A stretch of DNA of 42,144 bases from CAZXNF01 sp050741255 (lineage in GTDB: Bacteria > Pseudomonadota > Gammaproteobacteria > Burkholderiales > SG8-41), in the NCBI GenBank assembly GCA_050741255.1, contig JBOIEQ010000018.1, forward strand, positions 1 to 42,144, in the 5' to 3' direction. Shown here piece after piece: positions 16,444 through 24,230 of this stretch. The notes under the pieces were generated by a model. The model ran no database searches, had not been told where the DNA came from, and saw nothing but the letters and a program-made list of their open reading frames with translations. Position numbers and translations under genes: made by a program. Numbering within the stretch: the stretch's first letter is position 1; each line of letters starts with the position of its first letter.

Positions 16444-17201
16444 ACGTGCACGCCGTCCGCGCGATCTACGCCTTCGAGATGGCGCGCACCTGGCGCACGC
16501 TGTTCCAGAGCATCGTCTCGCCCGTGCTGTCGACGTCGCTGTACTTCGTGGTGTTCGGCGCCGCGATCGGCACGCGCATCACCGAGGTCGAAGGCATCAG
16601 TTACGGCGCCTTCATCGTGCCGGGGCTGATCATGCTGTCCATCCTGACGCAGAGCGTGTCCAACGCGTCCTTCGGCATCTACTTTCCGAAATTCACGGGC
16701 ACCATTTACGAGCTGCTGTCGGCACCGATCTCGCACTTCGAACTCGCGGTGAGCTATGTGGGCGCGGCGGCGACGAAGTCCATCCTGGTCGGCCTGATCA
16801 TCCTGGCAACGGCGGGCCTCTTCGTGCCGGTGCACATCGACCACCCGGTGTGGATGGTCGTATTCCTGCTGCTGACGGCGGTGACGTTCAGCCTGCTGGG
16901 GTTCATCCTCGGCATCTGGTCGAAGAACTTCGAGCAGTTGCAGTTCGTGCCGCTGCTGATCATCACGCCGCTGACCTTCCTCGGCGGCAGCTTCTATTCG
17001 ATCCACATGCTGCCGCCCGTCTGGCAGACCGTCACGCTGTTCAACCCCGTGGTGTACCTGGTGAGCGGTTTCCGCTGGAGCTTCTACGGCATTGCCGACG
17101 TCCCCCTGGGCGTGAGCCTCGGCATGACGCTCGCGTTTCTGGCGGCGTTCGCGGCGATCGCCGGCTGGATGCTCAGGACCGGTTACCGGTTGAAGACCTG
17201 A
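16440..17201 (+). CDS. ABC-2 type exporter permease (YadH/NodJ-like)
   Basis: A 253-residue integral membrane subunit with about six hydrophobic segments and the ABC-2 signature region around FLGGSFYSIHMLPPVWQ. It starts in the ATGA overlap with the ATPase gene, so the two are translationally coupled and form a complete half-transporter pair. The exported substrate cannot be told from sequence; the adjacent monooxygenase hints at an aromatic compound, but this is only an inference. Confidence 0.94.
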   Translation: MNVHAVRAIYAFEMARTWRTLFQSIVSPVLSTSLYFVVFGAAIGTRITEVEGISYGAFIVPGLIMLSILTQSVSNASFGIYFPKFTGTIYELLSAPISHFELAVSYVGAAATKSILVGLIILATAGLFVPVHIDHPVWMVVFLLLTAVTFSLLGFILGIWSKNFEQLQFVPLLIITPLTFLGGSFYSIHMLPPVWQTVTLFNPVVYLVSGFRWSFYGIADVPLGVSLGMTLAFLAAFAAIAGWMLRTGYRLKT

Positions 17202-17676
17202 GCGTTTTGGCGTCCGGGGTCGCGGGGCATGCGTCCCGGTCGCATCTCGCGCTTGCCGCCCGGAGACTCGCGCGCCGCGCCAGTCCGCGAAACAGGTGCT
17301 GCACGCCCAGGCGCGACAGCCCCTGGCGGTGACGCGCCACCCACGGATACAGCCGGTCCCATAGCGGGCGCAGCCATGCGTGGCCCCATAGCCGCGCCAG
17401 CCCTGCGAAGCCGACGGCGCCATACGCCGCTTCGAACACGGCGACGCCGATCAGCCAGCGTCCCGCCGCATCGCGGGCGTGGATCAGCCGTCCCATCGCT
17501 TCGCGGGTGATGCCGTCGGCGGCGAACGGCGTGTCGTCGAACGCGGGAGACGAGCAATCCACCAGCATCAGCCGATCTTCGTCGTCGGCTGCCTTGAGCG
17601 CGTGCATTTCATTCGCGCACAGCGGGCACGAGACGTCGTAGTAGACGGTGAGCGGAAAGCGGACGACGGAGGTCAT
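17173..17676 (-). CDS. DCC-family (DUF393) thiol-disulfide oxidoreductase-like protein
   Basis: A 167-residue protein with the family N-terminus VYYDVSCPLCANE: the C17-P-L-C20 pair follows the first strand as in thioredoxin-like folds. The family aspartates are seen in LMLVDCSSPAF. The 3' end overlaps the convergent permease gene by 29 bp. Sixteen bases separate its start from the stop of the GbsR-type regulator gene upstream on the same strand, so both are probably co-transcribed. Confidence 0.82.
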   Translation of the reverse strand: MTSVVRFPLTVYYDVSCPLCANEMHALKAADDEDRLMLVDCSSPAFDDTPFAADGITREAMGRLIHARDAAGRWLIGVAVFEAAYGAVGFAGLARLWGHAWLRPLWDRLYPWVARHRQGLSRLGVQHLFRGLARRASLRAASARCDRDACPATPDAKTLRSSTGNRS

Positions 17677-17692
17677 GGCGTGGTGTCCGTTC

Positions 17693-18271
17693 TCACTTGT
17701 CGGAGCCGACGCGCAGCAGCTTCTGGATTTTCGCGCCGAGCTTCATCACCTTCATCAGGGTTTCGGGTTCCAGCCGCAGCATTTCGTCGCCCCAGCCGGA
17801 CAGCGACTCCATCAGGGCCAGGGTCTCGCGGATGCGGAGTTGCGCGCCGGGTTCTTCCCTGCCGAACGCCTTGTCCGCCACGCACTCGCGCAGCACGCCG
17901 ATCGTCGGATCGAATTCGCGCGCCTTGCGTTCGCGCACCACCGTCCGGAACAGGTCCCAGACGTCGGACGAGGTGTCGAAATGGTCGCGGCGGTCGCCCA
18001 TCAGGTGAACGACCTTGATCAGGTTCCAGTTCTGCAGTTCCTTCAGGCTGTTGCTGACGTTGGAGCGCGCCACCGCCAGCACCTCGGAGATTTCCTCGGC
18101 GTGCATCGGCCGGCCCGCCAGGTACAGCAGCGCATGGATTTGCGACACGGTGCGGTTGACGCCCCAGCGGGAGCCCATTTCGCCCCAGTGCAGGACGAAG
18201 CGGCTGGCGACGGGCGAGAGCGGGGCGGTGACCCCGGCGGCCGGGGAAGCGGAGGAGGTAGAAGTGGCCAT
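17693..18271 (-). CDS. GbsR/MarR-type winged-helix transcriptional regulator
   Basis: A 192-residue regulator. A HWGEMGSRWGVNRTVSQIHALLYLAG segment (written here only as landmarks HWGEMG...QIHALLYLAG, residues ~28-53) opens the winged helix, and the recognition helix lies in AVARSNVSNSLKELQNWNLI. The GbsR subgroup is typified by Bacillus GbsR. The C-terminal half is a helical dimerisation region. It diverges from the SDR/methyltransferase pair; dyads in the gap are probable binding sites. Confidence 0.87.
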   Translation of the reverse strand: MATSTSSASPAAGVTAPLSPVASRFVLHWGEMGSRWGVNRTVSQIHALLYLAGRPMHAEEISEVLAVARSNVSNSLKELQNWNLIKVVHLMGDRRDHFDTSSDVWDLFRTVVRERKAREFDPTIGVLRECVADKAFGREEPGAQLRIRETLALMESLSGWGDEMLRLEPETLMKVMKLGAKIQKLLRVGSDK

Positions 18272-18322
18272 AAATTGTAGCTATTACTGTATTTACTGAA
18301 ATTAAGGTAATGATAGGCAAGG

Positions 18323-18378
18323 ATTTCAGGCCCTGCAAGGGAAAAATCAAAGGAATCAGGGCTTGCGTGGCCTGAAAT
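18323..18378. promoter_or_regulatory. Long-spaced inverted repeat in the gbsR-like/SDR gap
   Basis: ATTTCAGGCC (18323-18332) is the exact reverse complement of GGCCTGAAAT (18369-18378), and similarity extends a further ~6 bases inward (GCAAG/CTTGC). A related direct half, CTGAAATTAAGG at 18296-18307, recurs as CTGAAATTGAGG at 18372-18383. The right arm lies inside the spacer of the predicted SDR promoter. Confidence 0.55.
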
Positions 18379-18391
18379 TGAGGCCTATATT
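18363..18391 (+). promoter_or_regulatory. Predicted promoter of the SDR/methyltransferase genes
   Basis: TTGCGT (18363-18368), 17-bp spacer, TATATT (18386-18391): a good sigma-70 match on the plus strand 33 bp before the SDR start codon. It is flanked and overlapped by the dyads described nearby. Confidence 0.6.
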
Positions 18392-18409
18392 TCTGTCAAG
18401 ACAGAAATA
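18388..18409. promoter_or_regulatory. 22-bp perfect palindrome, probable GbsR-type operator
   Basis: TATTTCTGTCA and TGACAGAAATA-type arms form a perfect 22-bp dyad (core ATTTCTGTC-AA-GACAGAAAT). It starts within the predicted -10 box and covers the expected transcription start, a geometry that would block RNA polymerase. The adjacent divergent regulator is the obvious candidate ligand. Confidence 0.65.
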
Positions 18410-18423
18410 ACAGGGAGCCGATC

Positions 18424-19356
18424 ATGCGCGTTCTGGTGTTGGGAGGAGCCGGGTTCATCGGGCGGCACGTCGTCGCGGCCCTGGTCGCACGGGGGCACGA
18501 GGCGATCGTGGGCACCCGCGATCCCGCCCGGGCCGGCCGGCATCTGCCGCCGGAGGCCCTGGGATGCGAGCGGCGGCGCGCGCGCTTAGAGCAACTCACC
18601 GCCCCGGGGAGCTGGGATGCGCTGCTCGCGGGCGTCGACGTGGTCGTGAACTGCGTGGGCATCCTGCGCGAGCGTGGCCGGGAGACCTACGCGCGCGTGC
18701 ACGGCGAAGCGCCTGCGGCGCTGGCCAGGGACTGCGCGAGGCTGGGGGTCCGCCGGCTGATTCACGTGTCGGCGCTCGGTTTGCACGGCGGGGCGCGCAG
18801 CCGCTTTCTGCTGTCGAAGCTCCACGGTGAAGCCGCGGTGAAGGCGAGCGGCCTCGACTGGAGCATCGTGCGCCCGTCGCTGCTCGACGGCGAGGGCGGC
18901 TTCGGTGCGCGCTGGATGCGCCGGGTGGCGCGCTGGCCGGTGCACTGCGTGCCGGTAGAGGCGCGCGGCCGGATCGCCGCGCTCGACGTCGGCGATCTCG
19001 GCGTGGCGATCGCGGCGCTGTGCGGCATGCGTGGCCGCACCGACCTGGCGGAAGTGGAACTGGGCGGACCGCACGCGCGGACGATGGCCGGGCAACTGGC
19101 GGCCATGCGCAGCGCCCTTGGTCTCGCGCCCGCCCTGCGCGTGCCGGTGCCCGCGTTGCTGGCACGGCTCGTAAGCCACGTCTGCGACCTGCTGCATTTC
19201 TCGCCGTTTTCGTACGGCCATCTGGAGTTGCTGCGCCGGGACAACGTGCCGGGCATCAACCGGCTGCCGTACCTGTTGCAACGCGCGCCGAAGGCGATCG
19301 GGGTGGAGGCAGGCGGCTATGGGGCGGGCGTACCGGCGCTGGTCGCAGGATACTAA
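18424..19356 (+). CDS. NAD(P)-binding atypical SDR (NDUFA9/epimerase-like)
   Basis: A 310-residue extended/atypical short-chain dehydrogenase. Cofactor motif GGAGFIG is at residues 7-13, followed by NCVGILRERG and HVSALG; no clear YxxxK catalytic pair is seen (the region reads FLLSKLHGE), typical of the complex-I NDUFA9-like or NmrA-like sensors and isomerases. GGGAG precedes the ATG. The GTG start of a methyltransferase follows 14 bp after the stop, so the pair is an operon under the promoter just upstream. Confidence 0.85.
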   Translation: MRVLVLGGAGFIGRHVVAALVARGHEAIVGTRDPARAGRHLPPEALGCERRRARLEQLTAPGSWDALLAGVDVVVNCVGILRERGRETYARVHGEAPAALARDCARLGVRRLIHVSALGLHGGARSRFLLSKLHGEAAVKASGLDWSIVRPSLLDGEGGFGARWMRRVARWPVHCVPVEARGRIAALDVGDLGVAIAALCGMRGRTDLAEVELGGPHARTMAGQLAAMRSALGLAPALRVPVPALLARLVSHVCDLLHFSPFSYGHLELLRRDNVPGINRLPYLLQRAPKAIGVEAGGYGAGVPALVAGY

Positions 19357-19370
19357 AAGGAGCAATCATC

Positions 19371-20312
19371 GTGAGCAGCAGTTACGCGACAGTCAACAAC
19401 CCGACCGGGAACCTGGACGCACGTTCCAGGGCCCGCGCCGAAGCGATCGAGAACGGGCACGGCAGGATCAGGGCGTACTACCGGGCGGTCGCGCAGGACT
19501 TCCGTGCGTGGAGCGAACGGCTCAACATGCACTTCGGCTACTGGGCCTGGGGCGTCAATCCGTTCAACCGCGAGGCCATGCTGGAGCGCATGAACCTCGA
19601 GGTGCTGGACGCGCTGAAGCTGCCGGCAGCCGTCCCGGCGCGGCTCGCCGACCTGGGCTGCGGGGCGGGTGCGACGGCGCGCGCGATCGTGCAGCATCGC
19701 CCCTACACGAGCGTCGATGCCGTGACACTCGTGATGGAGCAGATCCTGCAGGGCGCAGAACTCAACCGCGCGGCGAAAGTGGGTCACGCGCTGCGCTTTC
19801 ACCTGTCCGACTACGCCAATACCGCACTGCCCGGCGCGCAGTACGACGGTGTCTACGCGCTCGAGAGTTCGTGCCACGCGCGGGGCGCGGGCAAACGCTT
19901 CCTGGTGAAGGAAATGCACCGCCTGCTGAAACCGGGCGGGGCGGTGGTGATCGTGGACGCGCTGCTGCGCAAACGCGCGCCGCTGCCGGCGTCGATCGAT
20001 CGCCTGTATCGCGGCTGGTGCCGGAACTGGGCGGTCAGCGAACTGGGGGAACAGTCCGCCCTGCGCGACGCGCTGGAGCGGGAAGGCTTCGTCGACGTGA
20101 AGTTCCGCGACATCGGCTGGCGCATCGCACCGAGCGCGCTGCAGATTCCGCTGTTCGCGACCCGCTTCGCCCTCCGCGAACTCTGGCGCGCGCGGGGGCG
20201 CCTGAATCCCTGGCGCAAGGGGCACATCCTGGCGTCGTACGCCTCGTTCCTGATGGGCTGCTGGTGGCCGGGGTTCGGTTACTACGTGGTGACGGCGCGC
20301 AAGCCGGCCTGA
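19371..20312 (+). CDS. Class I SAM-dependent methyltransferase
   Basis: A 313-residue methyltransferase starting at GTG 19371, with AAAGGAG before it. SAM-binding motif I (LADLGCGAGA) lies at residues 92-101, a later motif is LLKPGGAVVIVDALL, and YDGVYALESSCHA matches the motif following the substrate pocket in the tocopherol/sterol/small-molecule methyltransferase group. HFGYWAWGVNPFNREAM before motif I is also typical of that group. Co-transcribed with the SDR gene; the pair would modify one small hydrophobic substrate, identity unknown. Confidence 0.9.
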   Translation: MSSSYATVNNPTGNLDARSRARAEAIENGHGRIRAYYRAVAQDFRAWSERLNMHFGYWAWGVNPFNREAMLERMNLEVLDALKLPAAVPARLADLGCGAGATARAIVQHRPYTSVDAVTLVMEQILQGAELNRAAKVGHALRFHLSDYANTALPGAQYDGVYALESSCHARGAGKRFLVKEMHRLLKPGGAVVIVDALLRKRAPLPASIDRLYRGWCRNWAVSELGEQSALRDALEREGFVDVKFRDIGWRIAPSALQIPLFATRFALRELWRARGRLNPWRKGHILASYASFLMGCWWPGFGYYVVTARKPA

Positions 20313-20326
20313 CGCTGCGGGCGTTG

Positions 20327-20827
20327 TTATGTCGCCGTGGTCCGGCCCCCGAGTTTCCGCATCCGCCGCACCTGCAGCGTGGCGCCGATCACGAAGAGAA
20401 TGAACAGGACGGCGGCGACCACTTGCAGCCTGGGGGAGTCCACGCTCTCCACCAGGGGCGCGCTGGGCGGGAGCCGAATCGAGCTTTCCGTGATGGCGGG
20501 AATCCAGTGGAAGAGGAAGGTCATGGAATAGCTGACCGTCTCAATGTAGGTCGACAACTTGCCGAACAGGCGGGTGTAGCCGGCCACCGCCGCGACCCCC
20601 AGCATCAGCAGGGTGAGGATGGCCAGCAGGTGGCCCTTGCCGAAACCGCCGTGCTGGAAGATCCCGAACGCGGTCAGGCAGGTGATGACGGTGGTGACGA
20701 TGTAGAGCCTGCCGACGCCGTTGCGCGGGGAAATGGCCTTGTCGCGGAACAAGGCGACGATGCCCGCGAGGACGGCGACGAGACCGACGAGCGTGTGGAT
20801 CGTGCCGAGCGGGGTCAGACCCAACAT
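20327..20827 (-). CDS. Small multi-pass membrane protein of unknown function
   Basis: A 166-residue protein with four hydrophobic segments (about residues 8-27, 42-58, 68-86 and 134-155) and a basic C-terminal tail (RRMRKLGGRTTAT). It has a HTLVG start and FLFHWIPAITES between the third and fourth segments, resembling DUF2306-like membrane proteins. GGGAG stands before the ATG at 20827. It lies downstream of the AtuA-like gene, but a strong terminator separates them. Confidence 0.78.
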   Translation of the reverse strand: MLGLTPLGTIHTLVGLVAVLAGIVALFRDKAISPRNGVGRLYIVTTVITCLTAFGIFQHGGFGKGHLLAILTLLMLGVAAVAGYTRLFGKLSTYIETVSYSMTFLFHWIPAITESSIRLPPSAPLVESVDSPRLQVVAAVLFILFVIGATLQVRRMRKLGGRTTAT

Positions 20828-20854
20828 CCAGGGCTCCCTGTTGTGCGCGGGTAC

Positions 20855-20891
20855 GAAAAACCGCCGGCCACTTTACCAGTGACCGGCGGTT
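20855..20891 (-). terminator. Intrinsic terminator of the AtuA-like gene
   Basis: Arms 20859-20872 and 20878-20891 pair with one mismatch around a five-base loop, and on the minus strand the stem ends in a run of five T. It begins 19 bp after the stop codon at 20910. Confidence 0.85.
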
Positions 20892-20909
20892 CGCGGGGGA
20901 AGCGTGGTT

Positions 20910-22991
20910 TCAGAACGATGAGGCTTTGGCCAGCGCCTCCGCGTAGACCGGAACGATCAACCGCTCCACCGCGGATTGCTGCTGCGCCCCGAACACGTCC
21001 CGTTCGTCCAGCGAGCCGGAAATGTTCGGCCGGTCGATCGAGAGCTTGATGGCGTTGCAGGTATCCACGTAGAACGTTCCGACGACCCGCTCCGGCGCAA
21101 CGCCGAGGATTTTCGCCACGTTGCCCTTGTGAAACACATTGGAGCGCAGCGCGTACTCGTACTGCTCGGCGGAGTTGAAGACGATGTCGAAGGTCAGGCG
21201 GTTGATGCCGGCATCCTTGCTGCGGATGACCACGGCCATGTCCAGCAGGCGCTGGGCACCATGCTGCGGACCGGATGGCGGTACGTCCGCAATCAGCGAC
21301 AGGGTGCGATCGTCCACGTTGCCCTTGAAGTTGGTGACGCCGATGTCGAAGTATTTCGGCCGGCCGCCGCCTTCCTTCACCCACGCGGCGCCGTTCGCCC
21401 GGTAGTAGGTGATGGGGAACAGTTGCTCCTTGATGATTTTTTCGTTCTGCAGCAGGTGGTAGAGCGTCCACTCGTAGGCGTCCGGCGCGTCGAGATTGAG
21501 GCGCGAGGCGTCCCTGGGCGCGGTCAGCGCGGTGATGCGATCGATTTCCTGCTGGTGCAGTCTCGCCAGTTCGGCCGGATCGCGCGCCACCGTGCGCAGG
21601 ATGATCGCCGGATTGGAGGCATCCGCGTCGGTGATCGTGTAGCTGGCATTGGCCAGCGCGTCCGGGAATTCCCTCTCGATCTGCCGGATGGCCCCCGCCT
21701 TGATTTTGGCGTAGTTCTCGAAGAACACCGGATCGCGCGTGCCGCTCGGCACGATGGCGCCGTAGCGGCCGTCTTCGCGCCTGAAGCTCACCAGGTTGGG
21801 CGACAGCGGGTAGGCGATGTTGCCGGCGGTCGCCTTGCGGCCGGGATAACCGTAGTGGATCAGGTAATGGGTGAGCAGGCTGGCGAGCAGGATCGCGGCT
21901 TCCGGATCCTTCGCCACGGTCTCGATGATGATGCCCAGCTCGCGCTCTGACGCGCCGACCAGCGTGGCCTGCACCCCGTTGCGTCCGTAGACCAGCACAT
22001 CGGCGGGCACTTTCGGCAGGTCGGCCGGATCAATGTAGAGCAGCGACACCTTGCGCTTGCCCACCAGGCGGGCGCCTTCGAGCTTGATGCTCCACGGCCA
22101 CGGCTTTTTCGAGCGCACGAACACGCTGTTGCGGATGCCGGTGGTGCGCGAGTCCTTGGCGAAGAACTCGGTCTTCTCCATGTCGAGGATGCCCTCCGGA
22201 TAGAACTGGAGCTGCGGATGGCTTTCCTCGTACAGCGAGTGCGCGGCGATCGAGTAGGGCGTGCAGCGGCGGCCCGGATTGGGGGCGACGAACAGCGCGG
22301 TGCCGTCGTCGTAGATTTCCGCCACCAGGCAGTCGGACGGCGAACCCGGATCGCAGGCGAGCGCGCCGCATTCGAGGACGTGCCCGACATGGTACGCCAG
22401 GCCGGGGTCGATGCCGCGGCGGATCATGTCGGAGGCGAACAGCGCGATGTCGCAGGAGCGCCCGGCGAGCACGTACTGCGCGCCGCTGTCCAGCGCGGTG
22501 ATCAGCGGGTGGATGCCCATCTGGCCGACGATCGTGCTCTCGCGCAGGTTTTCCTCGTTCAGCACCGGGCCCATGCCCGTGGGCAGGAGGGCGCCATTGC
22601 GGAGTTCGGAGATCACCACGTCCGCGTCCAGTTCCGCGCCAATGACCGCGACCTTCGCGTCCGTGACCTTGAGCTCGGCGAAGACTTCCTTCGCGATTTC
22701 CAGCATCAGTTCCACGTTGCGGTCGCCGCCGGCCATGCCGCAGCTGCCGAGGATGACGGGACTGCCCGTTTGCATGCCGGCTTCCACCATGTGCCGGAAA
22801 TCGGTCTTGATCGCTTCGCGCTCGAAATACTCCGTGCCCGTGCCCAGGTAGTAGGGGCCGGCATCCATCGAGCCGCCGTCGGAGATGACGGCATCGATGC
22901 GCCCTTTCAGTGCTTCATCCAGAGACTCTTTCGGATACCCGTAACCCAACGCGCCGCACACCGAAACGACCCGATACACCAGCTTTGCCAT
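20910..22991 (-). CDS. AtuA (DUF1446) domain fused to DUF4387 domain
   Basis: A 693-residue protein. The N-terminal ~450 residues are the acyclic-terpene-utilisation AtuA/DUF1446 domain (ALGYGYPKESLDEAL, ISDGGSMDAGPYYLGTG, GSCGMAGGDRN, CDPGSPSDCLVAEI). Residues ~585-693 are a DUF4387 domain (VIRSKDAGINRLTFDIVF ... DVFGAQQ), which is more often a separate downstream gene. Pseudomonas AtuA is needed for growth on citronellol and geraniol, but its reaction is not established. The start at 22991 follows GGGAG; the frame extends upstream to 23078 without good support. Ends at a strong terminator. Confidence 0.9.
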   Translation of the reverse strand: MAKLVYRVVSVCGALGYGYPKESLDEALKGRIDAVISDGGSMDAGPYYLGTGTEYFEREAIKTDFRHMVEAGMQTGSPVILGSCGMAGGDRNVELMLEIAKEVFAELKVTDAKVAVIGAELDADVVISELRNGALLPTGMGPVLNEENLRESTIVGQMGIHPLITALDSGAQYVLAGRSCDIALFASDMIRRGIDPGLAYHVGHVLECGALACDPGSPSDCLVAEIYDDGTALFVAPNPGRRCTPYSIAAHSLYEESHPQLQFYPEGILDMEKTEFFAKDSRTTGIRNSVFVRSKKPWPWSIKLEGARLVGKRKVSLLYIDPADLPKVPADVLVYGRNGVQATLVGASERELGIIIETVAKDPEAAILLASLLTHYLIHYGYPGRKATAGNIAYPLSPNLVSFRREDGRYGAIVPSGTRDPVFFENYAKIKAGAIRQIEREFPDALANASYTITDADASNPAIILRTVARDPAELARLHQQEIDRITALTAPRDASRLNLDAPDAYEWTLYHLLQNEKIIKEQLFPITYYRANGAAWVKEGGGRPKYFDIGVTNFKGNVDDRTLSLIADVPPSGPQHGAQRLLDMAVVIRSKDAGINRLTFDIVFNSAEQYEYALRSNVFHKGNVAKILGVAPERVVGTFYVDTCNAIKLSIDRPNISGSLDERDVFGAQQQSAVERLIVPVYAEALAKASSF

Positions 22992-23170
22992 GATTGCGCT
23001 CCCGATCAACAGGCAGGCCGACAATCGGTCCGCTCTGTGCATGGCGCGCATCTTCAGCGCGGGCGCACTGCCGCACAAATACTGTCTTCGTCTGGGGGTA
23101 GAGGTTCGGGATATGGCCCGTAACCCGTTGCTGCGGCGGCCTTTTCAGACCTGTCTAAGCGAGCGGCCGA

Positions 23171-24109
23171 TCAGGCGCCATCTTCGTCATCGATCCATTC
23201 GGTGCCCGGCGGCGGCGATTCCCGCAGCCGTTCGGCGACGAAGTCGGCGAGCAGCGTGCGTACCGCCTGCCCTGCCCGCGTCAGCGGCGCGACGCTGGAA
23301 GTGACGACGGAGGCGACGAGATGGATCGGCGGCGTAATCGCGGCCACGGCCAGTGCCCGCCGTCCGCTCACGTCAGTGAGCTCGGCCTGGGGAATGATCA
23401 TGGCGCCGAGGCCTTCTTCCACCGCGGAAACCATGGCCGACAGGACGTTGGCCTCCACGACCACGTTGGGCGTGAGGCCCGCAGCGGCGAAACCCTGGTC
23501 GAGCCTGGCGCGCATCACGTTCGGTCGCGTGGGCATGACTAGCGGCATGGCCGCGACGTCCTGGAGCGAGACCGTGTCGACGCCATCCGGAAAGGGCTGC
23601 GTCCGCATCAAATAGAGCTGCTGCCGGAACAAAGGACGTCGGGCGAAGGCCGCCAGCGCTTCGTCGTCGAACACCAGCGCGATGTCGAGCGTGTTGGCGA
23701 CGAGTTGCGATTGCAGCAGCAGGCTGTCGCCCGTGATCAGGCGCAGGGACACCTTCGGCAGTTCCGACCGGCACCGGCGCAGGAAGGGCGCGGAATAGTG
23801 CGCCGCGTGCGTCGACGACATGCCGAGCGTCACGGGCCCTTCCGGCGGCCCGCCGGTCGAGCGCACGATCCCCGGCAGTTGCTCCATTTGCCGCAGGATG
23901 GCCAGCGCCTCGCGGTAGAGCGTTTCGCCTTCGGGCGTCGGGCGCACGCCGCGGGCGCTGCGGAGCAGCAGCGTGGCGCCCACTTTCTCTTCCAGCTCCG
24001 CGATCTGCTGACTCAGGGCCGGCTGCGCGATGTGGATGTTGGCCGCGGCGCGGGAGAAACTGCCCGCTTCGACGATCTTGACGAAATAGCGAAGGTGTCG
24101 GAGTTTCAT
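23171..24109 (-). CDS. LysR-family transcriptional regulator
   Basis: A 312-residue regulator with the usual LysR layout: winged helix-turn-helix at residues 1-60 (FSRAAANIHIAQPALSQQIAELE) and a periplasmic-binding-like effector domain from ~90. It belongs to the Nac/CynR-like subgroup by its KLRHLRYFVKIVEAGSF start. It is divergent from a Bug gene starting at 24231 and lies 179 bp beyond the AtuA-fusion start on the same strand; it may control either or both. Confidence 0.95.
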   Translation of the reverse strand: MKLRHLRYFVKIVEAGSFSRAAANIHIAQPALSQQIAELEEKVGATLLLRSARGVRPTPEGETLYREALAILRQMEQLPGIVRSTGGPPEGPVTLGMSSTHAAHYSAPFLRRCRSELPKVSLRLITGDSLLLQSQLVANTLDIALVFDDEALAAFARRPLFRQQLYLMRTQPFPDGVDTVSLQDVAAMPLVMPTRPNVMRARLDQGFAAAGLTPNVVVEANVLSAMVSAVEEGLGAMIIPQAELTDVSGRRALAVAAITPPIHLVASVVTSSVAPLTRAGQAVRTLLADFVAERLRESPPPGTEWIDDEDGA

Positions 24110-24154
24110 GGAACCGCTTCTGACCCGCAGGGACGACCGCCGGCTGCTGCTATC

Positions 24155-24164
24155 ATCGTACGAT
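24155..24164. promoter_or_regulatory. Short palindrome in the LysR/Bug divergent gap
   Basis: ATCGTACGAT is a perfect 10-bp dyad midway between the divergent start codons (24109 and 24231). It is a possible LysR contact site, but short enough to be chance. Confidence 0.25.
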
Positions 24165-24230
24165 CGAACGCTGCCGCCGAAGCCTCATTCTAAGCGAAGC
24201 AAGTTCGGCCCCCGCAACGGTTTCCGGATC

